Shown here one piece after another: positions 13,101 through 25,010 of a DNA stretch of 64,000 bases. The stretch's first letter is position 1. Each line of letters starts with the position of its first letter. The notes under the pieces are model-generated. The model had not been told where the DNA came from. It searched no databases and was given only the letters and a program-made list of their open reading frames with translations. The stretch lies in the NCBI GenBank assembly GCA_037178625.1, contig CM074141.1:620001-684000 (forward strand). The letters are read 5' to 3'. This DNA comes from Skeletonema tropicum (lineage: Eukaryota; Bacillariophyta; Thalassiosirophyceae; Thalassiosirales; Thalassiosiraceae). The translations under genes and the position numbers were made by a program.

Positions 13101-16100
13101 GCCATCACATCAGGAGTCAGCGATGACGGTAGCTCCGGCACAGCCAGCTTGAAGACTGCCGATGCTGCTGGCACGAGCGCTGGATCTTCGAGTGGGGACC
13201 TCAATCTTGCAACTGGAAGCGCATCGACAGCAAACTCAGGTGACATATCAATCGCTACTGGACTTTCCACATCTGCATCTGCAGGAGACCTTGCTCTCAC
13301 GGTAGGCTCCAGTGACACGCTCGGCGGCTCCATCACGTTGGAAGCGGGCGCTTCTGGTTCGGCCAATGCTGGTTCTGCTACCTTTGTGGCCGGTGACTCT
13401 CAATCATCAGATGGCGGTAGCATGACCATAGAAGCAGGAGATGGACCCAATCAGGGCGGAGCAGTGACAATCTCGGCTGGCTCGGGCTCGTCAACTGGAG
13501 GTGGAATCATGGCCATCACATCAGGAGTCAGCGATGACGGTAGCTCCGGCACAGCCAGCTTGAAGACTGCCGATGCTGCTGGCACGAGCGCTGGATCTTC
13601 GAGTGGGGACCTCAATCTTGCAACTGGAAGCGCATCGACAGCAAACTCAGGTGACATATCAATCGCTACTGGACTTTCCACATCTGCATCTGCAGGAGAC
13701 CTTGCTCTCACGGTAGGCTCCAGTGACACGCTCGGCGGCTCCATCACGTTGGAAGCGGGCGCTTCTGGTTCGGCCAATGCTGGTTCTGCTACCTTTGTGG
13801 CCGGTGACTCTCAATCATCAGATGGCGGTAGCATGACCATAGAAGCAGGAGATGGACCCAATCAGGGCGGAGCAGTGACAATCTCGGCTGGCTCGGGCTC
13901 GTCAACTGGAGGTGGAATCATGGCCATCACATCAGGAGTCAGCGATGACGGTAGCTCCGGCACAGCCAGCTTGAAGACTGCCGATGCTGCTGGCACGAGC
14001 GCTGGATCTTCGAGTGGGGACCTCAATCTTGCAACTGGAAGCGCATCGACAGCAAACTCAGGTGACATATCAATCGCTACTGGACTTTCCACATCTGCAT
14101 CTGCAGGAGACCTTGCTCTCACGGTAGGCTCCAGTGACACGCTCGGCGGCTCCATCACGTTGGAAGCGGGCGCTTCTGGTTCGGCCAATGCTGGTTCTGC
14201 TACCTTTGTGGCCGGTGACTCTCAATCATCAGATGGCGGTAGCATGACCATAGAAGCAGGAGATGGACCCAATCAGGGCGGAGCAGTGACAATCTCGGCT
14301 GGCTCGGGCTCGTCAACTGGAGGTGGAATCATGGCCATCACATCAGGAGTCAGCGATGACGGTAGCTCCGGCACAGCCAGCTTGAAGACTGCCGATGCTG
14401 CTGGCACGAGCGCTGGATCTTCGAGTGGGGACCTCAATCTTGCAACTGGAAGCGCATCGACAGCAAACTCAGGTGACATATCAATCGCTACTGGACTTTC
14501 CACATCTGCATCTGCAGGAGACCTTGCTCTCACGGTAGGCTCCAGTGACACGCTCGGCGGCTCCATCACGTTGGAAGCGGGCGCTTCTGGTTCGGCCAAT
14601 GCTGGTTCTGCTACCTTTGTGGCCGGTGACTCTCAATCATCAGATGGCGGTAGCATGACCATAGAAGCAGGAGATGGACCCAATCAGGGCGGAGCAGTGA
14701 CAATCTCGGCTGGCTCGGGCTCGTCAACTGGAGGTGGAATCATGGCCATCACATCAGGAGTCAGCGATGACGGTAGCTCCGGCACAGCCAGCTTGAAGAC
14801 TGCCGATGCTGCTGGCACGAGCGCTGGATCTTCGAGTGGGGACCTCAATCTTGCAACTGGAAGCGCATCGACAGCAAACTCAGGTGACATATCAATCGCT
14901 ACTGGACTTTCCACATCTGCATCTGCAGGAGACCTTGCTCTCACGGTAGGCTCCAGTGACACGCTCGGCGGCTCCATCACGTTGGAAGCGGGCGCTTCTG
15001 GTTCGGCCAATGCTGGTTCTGCTACCTTTGTGGCCGGTGACTCTCAATCATCAGATGGCGGTAGCATGACCATAGAAGCAGGAGATGGACCCAATCAGGG
15101 CGGAGCAGTGACAATCTCGGCTGGCTCGGGCTCGTCAACTGGAGGTGGAATCATGGCCATCACATCAGGAGTCAGCGATGACGGTAGCTCCGGCACAGCC
15201 AGCTTGAAGACTGCCGATGCTGCTGGCACGAGCGCTGGATCTTCGAGTGGGGACCTCAATCTTGCAACTGGAAGCGCATCGACAGCAAACTCAGGTGACA
15301 TATCAATCGCTACTGGACTTTCCACATCTGCATCTGCAGGAGACCTTGCTCTCACGGTAGGCTCCAGTGACACGCTCGGCGGCTCCATCACGTTGGAAGC
15401 GGGCGCTTCTGGTTCGGCCAATGCTGGTTCTGCTACCTTTGTGGCCGGTGACTCTCAATCATCAGATGGCGGTAGCATGACCATAGAAGCAGGAGATGGA
15501 CCCAATCAGGGCGGAGCAGTGACAATCTCGGCTGGCTCGGGCTCGTCAACTGGAGGTGGAATCATGGCCATCACATCAGGAGTCAGCGATGACGGTAGCT
15601 CCGGCACAGCCAGCTTGAAGACTGCCGATGCTGCTGGCACGAGCGCTGGATCTTCGAGTGGGGACCTCAATCTTGCAACTGGAAGCGCATCGACAGCAAA
15701 CTCAGGTGACATATCAATCGCTACTGGACTTTCCACATCTGCATCTGCAGGAGACCTTGCTCTCACGGTAGGCTCCAGTGACACGCTCGGCGGCTCCATC
15801 ACGTTGGAAGCGGGCGCTTCTGGTTCGGCCAATGCTGGTTCTGCTACCTTTGTGGCCGGTGACTCTCAATCATCAGATGGCGGTAGCATGACCATAGAAG
15901 CAGGAGATGGACCCAATCAGGGCGGAGCAGTGACAATCTCGGCTGGCTCGGGCTCGTCAACTGGAGGTGGAATCATGGCCATCACATCAGGAGTCAGCGA
16001 TGACGGTAGCTCCGGCACAGCCAGCTTGAAGACTGCCGATGCTGCTGGCACGAGCGCTGGATCTTCGAGTGGGGACCTCAATCTTGCAACTGGAAGCGCA

Positions 16101-19100
16101 TCGACAGCAAACTCAGGTGACATATCAATCGCTACTGGACTTTCCACATCTGCATCTGCAGGAGACCTTGCTCTCACGGTAGGCTCCAGTGACACGCTCG
16201 GCGGCTCCATCACGTTGGAAGCGGGCGCTTCTGGTTCGGCCAATGCTGGTTCTGCTACCTTTGTGGCCGGTGACTCTCAATCATCAGATGGCGGTAGCAT
16301 GACCATAGAAGCAGGAGATGGACCCAATCAGGGCGGAGCAGTGACAATCTCGGCTGGCTCGGGCTCGTCAACTGGAGGTGGAATCATGGCCATCACATCA
16401 GGAGTCAGCGATGACGGTAGCTCCGGCACAGCCAGCTTGAAGACTGCCGATGCTGCTGGCACGAGCGCTGGATCTTCGAGTGGGGACCTCAATCTTGCAA
16501 CTGGAAGCGCATCGACAGCAAACTCAGGTGACATATCAATCGCTACTGGACTTTCCACATCTGCATCTGCAGGAGACCTTGCTCTCACGGTAGGCTCCAG
16601 TGACACGCTCGGCGGCTCCATCACGTTGGAAGCGGGCGCTTCTGGTTCGGCCAATGCTGGTTCTGCTACCTTTGTGGCCGGTGACTCTCAATCATCAGAT
16701 GGCGGTAGCATGACCATAGAAGCAGGAGATGGACCCAATCAGGGCGGAGCAGTGACAATCTCGGCTGGCTCGGGCTCGTCAACTGGAGGTGGAATCATGG
16801 CCATCACATCAGGAGTCAGCGATGACGGTAGCTCCGGCACAGCCAGCTTGAAGACTGCCGATGCTGCTGGCACGAGCGCTGGATCTTCGAGTGGGGACCT
16901 CAATCTTGCAACTGGAAGCGCATCGACAGCAAACTCAGGTGACATATCAATCGCTACTGGACTTTCCACATCTGCATCTGCAGGAGACCTTGCTCTCACG
17001 GTAGGCTCCAGTGACACGCTCGGCGGCTCCATCACGTTGGAAGCGGGCGCTTCTGGTTCGGCCAATGCTGGTTCTGCTACCTTTGTGGCCGGTGACTCTC
17101 AATCATCAGATGGCGGTAGCATGACCATAGAAGCAGGAGATGGACCCAATCAGGGCGGAGCAGTGACAATCTCGGCTGGCTCGGGCTCGTCAACTGGAGG
17201 TGGAATCATGGCCATCACATCAGGAGTCAGCGATGACGGTAGCTCCGGCACAGCCAGCTTGAAGACTGCCGATGCTGCTGGCACGAGCGCTGGATCTTCG
17301 AGTGGGGACCTCAATCTTGCAACTGGAAGCGCATCGACAGCAAACTCAGGTGACATATCAATCGCTACTGGACTTTCCACATCTGCATCTGCAGGAGACC
17401 TTGCTCTCACGGTAGGCTCCAGTGACACGCTCGGCGGCTCCATCACGTTGGAAGCGGGCGCTTCTGGTTCGGCCAATGCTGGTTCTGCTACCTTTGTGGC
17501 CGGTGACTCTCAATCATCAGATGGCGGTAGCATGACCATAGAAGCAGGAGATGGACCCAATCAGGGCGGAGCAGTGACAATCTCGGCTGGCTCGGGCTCG
17601 TCAACTGGAGGTGGAATCATGGCCATCACATCAGGAGTCAGCGATGACGGTAGCTCCGGCACAGCCAGCTTGAAGACTGCCGATGCTGCTGGCACGAGCG
17701 CTGGATCTTCGAGTGGGGACCTCAATCTTGCAACTGGAAGCGCATCGACAGCAAACTCAGGTGACATATCAATCGCTACTGGACTTTCCACATCTGCATC
17801 TGCAGGAGACCTTGCTCTCACGGTAGGCTCCAGTGACACGCTCGGCGGCTCCATCACGTTGGAAGCGGGCGCTTCTGGTTCGGCCAATGCTGGTTCTGCT
17901 ACCTTTGTGGCCGGTGACTCTCAATCATCAGATGGCGGTAGCATGACCATAGAAGCAGGAGATGGACCCAATCAGGGCGGAGCAGTGACAATCTCGGCTG
18001 GCTCGGGCTCGTCAACTGGAGGTGGAATCATGGCCATCACATCAGGAGTCAGCGATGACGGTAGCTCCGGCACAGCCAGCTTGAAGACTGCCGATGCTGC
18101 TGGCACGAGCGCTGGATCTTCGAGTGGGGACCTCAATCTTGCAACTGGAAGCGCATCGACAGCAAACTCAGGTGACATATCAATCGCTACTGGACTTTCC
18201 ACATCTGCATCTGCAGGAGACCTTGCTCTCACGGTAGGCTCCAGTGACACGCTCGGCGGCTCCATCACGTTGGAAGCGGGCGCTTCTGGTTCGGCCAATG
18301 CTGGTTCTGCTACCTTTGTGGCCGGTGACTCTCAATCATCAGATGGCGGTAGCATGACCATAGAAGCAGGAGATGGACCCAATCAGGGCGGAGCAGTGAC
18401 AATCTCGGCTGGCTCGGGCTCGTCAACTGGAGGTGGAATCATGGCCATCACATCAGGAGTCAGCGATGACGGTAGCTCCGGCACAGCCAGCTTGAAGACT
18501 GCCGATGCTGCTGGCACGAGCGCTGGATCTTCGAGTGGGGACCTCAATCTTGCAACTGGAAGCGCATCGACAGCAAACTCAGGTGACATATCAATCGCTA
18601 CTGGACTTTCCACATCTGCATCTGCAGGAGACCTTGCTCTCACGGTAGGCTCCAGTGACACGCTCGGCGGCTCCATCACGTTGGAAGCGGGCGCTTCTGG
18701 TTCGGCCAATGCTGGTTCTGCTACCTTTGTGGCCGGTGACTCTCAATCATCAGATGGCGGTAGCATGACCATAGAAGCAGGAGATGGACCCAATCAGGGC
18801 GGAGCAGTGACAATCTCGGCTGGCTCGGGCTCGTCAACTGGAGGTGGAATCATGGCCATCACATCAGGAGTCAGCGATGACGGTAGCTCCGGCACAGCCA
18901 GCTTGAAGACTGCCGATGCTGCTGGCACGAGCGCTGGATCTTCGAGTGGGGACCTCAATCTTGCAACTGGAAGCGCATCGACAGCAAACTCAGGTGACAT
19001 ATCAATCGCTACTGGACTTTCCACATCTGCATCTGCAGGAGACCTTGCTCTCACGGTAGGCTCCAGTGACACGCTCGGCGGCTCCATCACGTTGGAAGCG

Positions 19101-22100
19101 GGCGCTTCTGGTTCGGCCAATGCTGGTTCTGCTACCTTTGTGGCCGGTGACTCTCAATCATCAGATGGCGGTAGCATGACCATAGAAGCAGGAGATGGAC
19201 CCAATCAGGGCGGAGCAGTGACAATCTCGGCTGGCTCGGGCTCGTCAACTGGAGGTGGAATCATGGCCATCACATCAGGAGTCAGCGATGACGGTAGCTC
19301 CGGCACAGCCAGCTTGAAGACTGCCGATGCTGCTGGCACGAGCGCTGGATCTTCGAGTGGGGACCTCAATCTTGCAACTGGAAGCGCATCGACAGCAAAC
19401 TCAGGTGACATATCAATCGCTACTGGACTTTCCACATCTGCATCTGCAGGAGACCTTGCTCTCACGGTAGGCTCCAGTGACACGCTCGGCGGCTCCATCA
19501 CGTTGGAAGCGGGCGCTTCTGGTTCGGCCAATGCTGGTTCTGCTACCTTTGTGGCCGGTGACTCTCAATCATCAGATGGCGGTAGCATGACCATAGAAGC
19601 AGGAGATGGAGCCAATCAGGGCGGAGCAGTGACAATCTCGGCTGGCTCGGGCTCGTCAACTGGAGGTGGAATCATGGCCATCACATCAGGAGTCAGCGAT
19701 GACGGTAGCTCCGGCACAGCCAGCTTGAAGACTGCCGATGCTGCTGGCACGAGCGCTGGATCTTCGAGTGGGGACCTCAATCTTGCAACTGGAAGCGCAT
19801 CGACAGCAAACTCAGGTGACATATCAATCGCTACTGGACTTTCCACATCTGCATCTGCAGGAGACCTTGCTCTCACGGTAGGCTCCAGTGACACGCTCGG
19901 CGGCTCCATCACGTTGGAAGCGGGCGCTTCTGGTTCGGCCAATGCTGGTTCTGCTACCTTTGTGGCCGGTGACTCTCAATCATCAGATGGCGGTAGCATG
20001 ACCATAGAAGCAGGAGATGGAGCCCAATCAGGGCGGAGCAGTGACAATCTCGGCTGGCTCGGGCTCGTCAACTGGAGGTGGAATCATGGCCATCACATCA
20101 GGAGTCAGCGATGACGGTAGCTCCGGCACAGCCAGCTTGAAGACTGCCGATGCTGCTGGCACGAGCGCTGGATCTTCGAGTGGGGACCTCAATCTTGCAA
20201 CTGGAAGCGCATCGACAGCAAACTCAGGTGACATATCAATCGCTACTGGACTTTCCACATCTGCATCTGCAGGAGACCTTGCTCTCACGGTAGGCTCCAG
20301 TGACACGCTCGGCGGCTCCATCACGTTGGAAGCGGGCGCTTCTGGTTCGGCCAATGCTGGTTCTGCTACCTTTGTGGCCGGTGACTCTCAATCATCAGAT
20401 GGCGGTAGCATGACCATAGAAGCAGGAGATGGACCCAATCAGGGCGGAGCAGTGACAATCTCGGCTGGCTCGGGCTCGTCAACTGGAGGTGGAATCATGG
20501 CCATCACATCAGGAGTCAGCGATGACGGTAGCTCCGGCACAGCCAGCTTGAAGACTGCCGATGCTGCTGGCACGAGCGCTGGATCTTCGAGTGGGGACCT
20601 CAATCTTGCAACTGGAAGCGCATCGACAGCAAACTCAGGTGACATATCAATCGCTACTGGACTTTCCACATCTGCATCTGCAGGAGACCTTGCTCTCACG
20701 GTAGGCTCCAGTGACACGCTCGGCGGCTCCATCACGTTGGAAGCGGGCGCTTCTGGTTCGGCCAATGCTGGTTCTGCTACCTTTGTGGCCGGTGACTCTC
20801 AATCATCAGATGGCGGTAGCATGACCATAGAAGCAGGAGATGGACCCAATCAGGGCGGAGCAGTGACAATCTCGGCTGGCTCGGGCTCGTCAACTGGAGG
20901 TGGAATCATGGCCATCACATCAGGAGTCAGCGATGACGGTAGCTCCGGCACAGCCAGCTTGAAGACTGCCGATGCTGCTGGCACGAGCGCTGGATCTTCG
21001 AGTGGGGACCTCAATCTTGCAACTGGAAGCGCATCGACAGCAAACTCAGGTGACATATCAATCGCTACTGGACTTTCCACATCTGCATCTGCAGGAGACC
21101 TTGCTCTCACGGTAGGCTCCAGTGACACGCTCGGCGGCTCCATCACGTTGGAAGCGGGCGCTTCTGGTTCGGCCAATGCTGGTTCTGCTACCTTTGTGGC
21201 CGGTGACTCTCAATCATCAGATGGCGGTAGCATGACCATAGAAGCAGGAGATGGAGCCAATCAGGGCGGAGCAGTGACAATCTCGGCTGGCTCGGGCTCG
21301 TCAACTGGAGGTGGAATCATGGCCATCACATCAGGAGTCAGCGATGACGGTAGCTCCGGCACAGCCAGCTTGAAGACTGCCGATGCTGCTGGCACGAGCG
21401 CTGGATCTTCGAGTGGGGACCTCAATCTTGCAACTGGAAGCGCATCGACAGCAAACTCAGGTGACATATCAATCGCTACTGGACTTTCCACATCTGCATC
21501 TGCAGGAGACCTTGCTCTCACGGTAGGCTCCAGTGACACGCTTGGCGGCTCCATCACGTTGGAAGCGGGCGCTTCTGGTTCGGCCAATGCTGGGGATGTT
21601 ACCTTTGCGGCCGGTGACTCTCAATCATCAGATGGCGGTAGCATGACCATAGAAGCAGGAGATGGACCCAATCAGGGCGGAGCAGTGACAATCTCGGCTG
21701 GCTCGGGCTCGTCAACTGGAGGTGGAATCATGGCCATCACATCAGGAGTCAGCGATGACGGTAGCTCCGGCACAGCCAGCTTGAAGACTGCCGATGCTGC
21801 TGGCACGAGCGCTGGATCTTCGAGTGGGGACCTCAATCTTGCAACTGGTAGTTCTTTGTATTCTTCAACTGGTTCGTTGAGTTTAGTCACTGGAGATTCT
21901 TCCGCATCTTCAGGTGGTTCAATTTCTGTGACAGTTGGTAGCTCTGTATCTACAAGTGGGGGTTCTATTAATTTATCTGCTGGTGCCTCTACCGGTGGTT
22001 CCGGAGGAAATATTGTTCTCAAAGCTGGTACAGGTACTTCGTCAGGATCTGTTCAATTTGTTAATCCTGCCACTAGTGCAAACTTTGGGGTGATATCTGA

Positions 22101-22539
22101 TACTACGTTTGATTTCAGTGGTCAGTCATCTGTGTCCATGTCGTCCACTGGGACAGTAGCATTAACCGCTTCATCCACAGTGACTATATCTGCGTCAAAT
22201 GGTATTTCAATGGGTGATAGCCATATTTTCGGTTATGAAAAGGGATCTGAGACTGTTGGAACAATTGTTCCTGGTGAAGTTACAATTGATAAAATGTCAG
22301 GCAAGATAACGTCTGAATCTACCAATCTTGCAGCTTCCGGCACTGATATTATTACTCTCTATAATTCAAGAGTGAGCATTAGCAGTCTGATAATGGTCAA
22401 TCCCAATGCTGATGGCGGTTGTAAGCCATTTGTTTATAAGGCAATCCCTTCGTCAGGATATGTGACAATTGGAGTACAAAATATGGCTTCAAGTGCATGC
22501 ACTTCAGCTTATACATTAAGCTTCATGGTTGTGAACTAA
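4115..22539 (+). CDS. Giant Gly/Ser-rich beta-solenoid repeat protein (about 6140 aa; frame broken by two 1-base insertions)
   Basis: Three overlapping open frames (4115-10438, 10284-20114, 20017-22539) encode the same 137-residue repeat and join into one if a single base is removed near 10393 and near 20023; 18,425 bases minus 2 is exactly 6141 codons. Each unit contains nine coils of 14-19 residues of the form G-x(n)-GG-[ST]-h-x-h-x-[AT], a pattern typical of a beta-solenoid. About 385 coils would give a rod on the order of 180 nm if each rises the usual ~0.48 nm (inference). A unique C-terminal region (from 21849) follows. There is no transmembrane segment or recognisable signal peptide at this ATG. 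The N-terminus is doubtful: the first ~30 residues are unlike the rest, and a good 3' splice site (tgtttctcag) ends at 4187, so an upstream exon may carry a signal peptide. Likely a structural, surface or secreted fibre; function unproven. Confidence 0.75.
10393..10394 (+). other. One-base insertion causing frameshift 1 in the giant gene
   Basis: Other units read ccacAtctgc or ccacGtctgc at this site; here the sequence reads ccacAGtctgc. The inserted form contains both alternative bases side by side, which suggests a consensus of two repeat variants or haplotypes rather than a natural mutation. Confidence 0.8.
20022..20025 (+). other. One-base insertion causing frameshift 2 in the giant gene
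   Basis: Neighbouring units read ggaCCCaat (Gly-Pro-Asn) or ggaGCCaat (Gly-Ala-Asn); here the sequence reads ggaGCCCaat, again the union of both variants. The Ala variant is found in the adjoining unit (near 19611) and near 21255, so both templates exist locally. Confidence 0.8.
21849..22539 (+). other. Unique C-terminal region of the giant protein
   Basis: After the last repeat the protein continues for about 229 residues. First come more divergent GG-[ST]-I-x-[LV] coils (to about 22040), then a Ser/Thr-rich stretch of alternating hydrophobic residues (SSTGTVALTASSTVTISAS), then a folded-looking segment containing VTIDKMSGKIT, ITLYNSRVS and a closing LSFMVVN. This order, a helix followed by a compact beta-rich cap, is common in fibre and surface proteins and may act as a folding or trimerisation cap (inference). 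Two cysteines near the end could form a disulfide, consistent with secretion. Confidence 0.5.
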
Positions 22540-23272
22540 GACAATGCCATATAATTAGAATTAGTGTAAAAATATAAATTGAATATGATTCACGATTATA
22601 CCCTTTTTCTTAGTGATAATTCTACTTGTGGGTAATTCGGCGGTGTCGTTGATTTCTTAACATTTGACTGCCCGATTGACATGTGTATTTTCGAGATACA
22701 TAAGTCAATGATTAGAATGTCATTGACTGTTGACAAACGTGAGGGACCATCTATGAACCGAGGATGTACAAAAATCCATTTGCCTCTAACTTTTGATGTT
22801 GATCTCATCTAAAACGTTGGTCTGCTATACTTTACTGTTGGGATGGGAACATTATCATCTTTCCATAAGGGAGGACAAAGTATTCCAAAATAAAGAAGTC
22901 GTCCATCCCCTGCATCATCATCTTTATTGAACAGTGTTCATTGAACGTCGCATGGAGCGATTCTTCTGAGTCCAATGTACAAGGACGATAATTTAACATT
23001 TTCAGCACTGCAACGTGGGTTTGTAGCTGCACATAAGTAGTAGTTAGTTGTGGGCAAGCAAAGTCGGCAAAAGTGAGAAGAGTGATATCAATGATGTTCA
23101 ATGGCGGGGTAACTCTGAGCGAGACTCATCATAGGGAAATTGAAGTCGTAACGGTACTCAAAATCTTGAATGGCTGACACGGGTGTTTGGGATGACTCGG
23201 ACTGTGGTTGTGGGTTGTGGGCTTTGGGCCTTTTTGTGTTTGCCGTAGAGAATGAAACATTGAGTCCTGCGG
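22540..23272. other. Intergenic, 3' of the giant gene
   Basis: A+T-rich sequence after the stop probably includes the 3' UTR. Two short minus-strand frames (22596-22808 and 22832-23101) lack recognisable features and are not called as genes. Confidence 0.5.
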
Positions 23273-23277
23273 AGCCG

Positions 23278-23398
23278 TGTTAGATTACACGTACGTAGAT
23301 ACAAGTAGAGTACGGAAATACTCTAATCATTATCTTTTATCTCCTATCTAATCTATCAATAGCATCGATTGGAAGTAGGGAGATCGAGGATACTAACA
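23278..23398 (+). repeat. 5' LTR (121 bp)
   Basis: TG...CA-bounded direct repeat matching 24625-24702 plus 26198-26239. The only visible difference from the joined 3' copy is one T (23356) at the insertion point. Confidence 0.9.
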
Positions 23399-23409
23399 GG
23401 TTATAGAGC
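23399..23409 (+). other. Primer-binding-site-like sequence
   Basis: ggttatagagc starts directly after the LTR and resembles the copia initiator-Met tRNA primer site (tggtatcagagc) with a few changes. The position is right; the match is only moderate. Confidence 0.45.
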
Positions 23410-23426
23410 CTATACAATCACCAACA

Positions 23427-24561
23427 ATGAAGTTCATTTATGCCATAATTCCATTTGTGAATTTGGCAACCAACGAATTTGTTGGCGGCGCAACTCATGC
23501 GCTATTAAACAAAATTGTCATTGCCACACCTCCACAAGGTACATGCCATGACAATATTATTAACGGAGCAACAACACTACGTGTAGATTCACCAACATTT
23601 ATCAGTGACACACCTCCTACAAAGCAAACAACATCAATTAGGTACTTACCAGTCGAGGACGCCGACGATGTGTACGCAGCCCATGATAACATGCTACACA
23701 ACTTGGATACTCTTATTAACACCTTTGACGACTCTGAGCAATCTACTCAGTATGAACCATTTAATTATGAAGACAGTGACGAGTATGAGGAATTAGTAGA
23801 AACTCTTCCACAACTCCAACACGACCTGGAAACAGCGGGGAAGATTTTTTTTAGCAGCAACTCAGCGAAATCATATTGCATTTGAGGTTGAGGACGAATA
23901 CAATACTGATGAAGAAGAGAGTTTCATGAAGCTTGAACCGAAGGTTGAGGACGAATACAATACTGATGAAGAAGAGAGTTCCATGAAGCTTGAACCGAAG
24001 GTTGAGGACGAATACAATACTGATGAAGAAGAGAGCTCCATGAAGCTTGAACCGACTGAGGTTACAGCAGCGGATATAGTGCTGAATGATAGCGCGCAGA
24101 GGACTCGTATTGGAACTAACAAAATTGAAATTGAGCAGTGGAATTGTGTTGAAACTAAGACAACTGAAGTTGAGCAGAGGAAACGTATTGGAACTCAAAC
24201 AACCGATGTTAAGCAGCGGAACTGTATTGGAACTAAGACAACCGATGTTGAGCAGAGGAAATGTATTGGACCTAAGATGAACGATGTGGATCAGCAGAAT
24301 ATTATTGGAACTAACTCTGGAGTGCAGGCAAAACCGTGGTCGTTTATGATTGACGAAGGTTACCTAGTGGCTGATATTCCCGTTACCTTAATGCATTCAG
24401 GCGATCAAATGGGTCTGTATGGTAGCCAGTGGAATCCTGGGATCGACCGGGGTAACCCAGATGATTCAGTTACAAAAACAACCCTTGATTACCCCAATGA
24501 TGTTGGAGACAACTTGGTCACGTCACTCATTGTAAAGTGGACTTCCTTTGTCCTTTATTGA
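23427..24561 (+). pseudogene. Unknown cargo ORF of the LTR element, frameshifted at a T8 run
   Basis: The first frame runs from the ATG at 23427 to 23885 and the second continues in another frame to the TAA-less end at the TGA at 24559-24561. Removing one T from the run at 23845-23852 would join them into 377 residues. The N-terminus (KFIYAIIPFVNLAT) is hydrophobic and could be a weak signal peptide. The middle holds three 19-residue acidic repeats containing MKLEP and EDEYNTDEEES, then about five 13-residue repeats of the IGTKTTDVEQRK type. The C-terminus (DIPVTLMHSGDQMGLYGSQW) is not low complexity. None of it resembles gag, protease, integrase or reverse transcriptase that I can name. It could be a divergent gag or a captured host gene. 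Confidence 0.6.
23887..24054 (+). repeat. 57-bp in-frame tandem repeat, three copies
   Basis: Units begin at 23887, 23944 and 24001, each encoding an acidic 19-residue segment (VEDEYNTDEEES...MKLEP). A separate 39-bp repeat (13 residues, IGT..TTDVEQR) follows from about 24107 to 24316. Confidence 0.9.
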
Positions 24562-24617
24562 AAGGATAGAGATGCTATTTGGTACAATCCGATATCGACT
24601 ACGTGATATCGAATTGT

Positions 24618-24624
24618 GGGGGGG
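24618..24624 (+). other. Polypurine tract of the LTR element
   Basis: Seven G residues end exactly where the 3' LTR (TGTTAG) begins, the normal position for the plus-strand primer in reverse transcription. Confidence 0.8.
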
Positions 24625-24702
24625 TGTTAGATTACACGTACGTAGATACAAGTAGAGTACGGAAATACTCTAATCATTATCTTTTATCTCCTATCTAATC
24701 TA
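24625..24702 (+). repeat. 3' LTR, left part (78 bp)
   Basis: Identical to 23278-23355. The LTR is interrupted after ...ctaatcta. Confidence 0.92.
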
Positions 24703-25010
24703 CTAGCCTCGCTGACGCTCGTCTAGCCGCTGCGCGGGTTTTCTAAATAAGAGAGGAGGCACCGGCTATCTACTACGATATTGATTGTGTCTACTTATAT
24801 ACATAGCAGTATTCAAATAGTACGAATTGAAAATTGATTTTATTTCGTTTTTTGGGTCTCCTTCCTTCTTCCCCGAATCTTGATGGGTGTTTGTTGTGAT
24901 ATCAGATTCGTCATTGAAAGAGTGAGGCAGCTTCCCTAAGGTATATATGAAACTTGCAATACTATCCTAGTAGATAGTGATGTGACGAAATATTAGTAAG
25001 CTTGAAAAGG

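Larger units (their letters stand above)
4208..21848 (+). repeat. 411-bp tandem array, 42 full units plus one 377-bp partial unit
   Basis: Unit starts occur every 411 bases from 4208 (4208, 4619, ... 10373), then from 10785 and 20239 after the two one-base insertions; the last unit starts at 21472. Units in the middle of the array appear identical base for base. Variants cluster at the ends: units 2-7 encode GDVTF instead of GSATF, units 3-7 encode AGYGPNQ and CACAAGC, and the last unit again encodes GDVTF. The period is a multiple of three and no unit holds a stop. The array is visibly richer in G+C than its flanks. Confidence 0.98.

Noticed and set aside
4208..21848. CRISPR-like array
   Set aside because: There are no spacers; units are contiguous, coding and 411 bp long, in eukaryotic sequence.
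4408..22022. About 43 minus-strand frames of 108 codons (MAEPEAPASN type), one per 411-bp unit
   Set aside because: They are the antisense of the solenoid repeat; the plus frame runs through all units, has a unique C-terminal end and a sensible coil pattern. The antisense frames are separated by stops and have no start context of their own.
23495..24198. Minus-strand frames opposite the LTR-element cargo ORF
   Set aside because: They mirror the 57-bp repeat and have hydrophobic or Ser-rich shadows typical of antisense acidic coding sequence.
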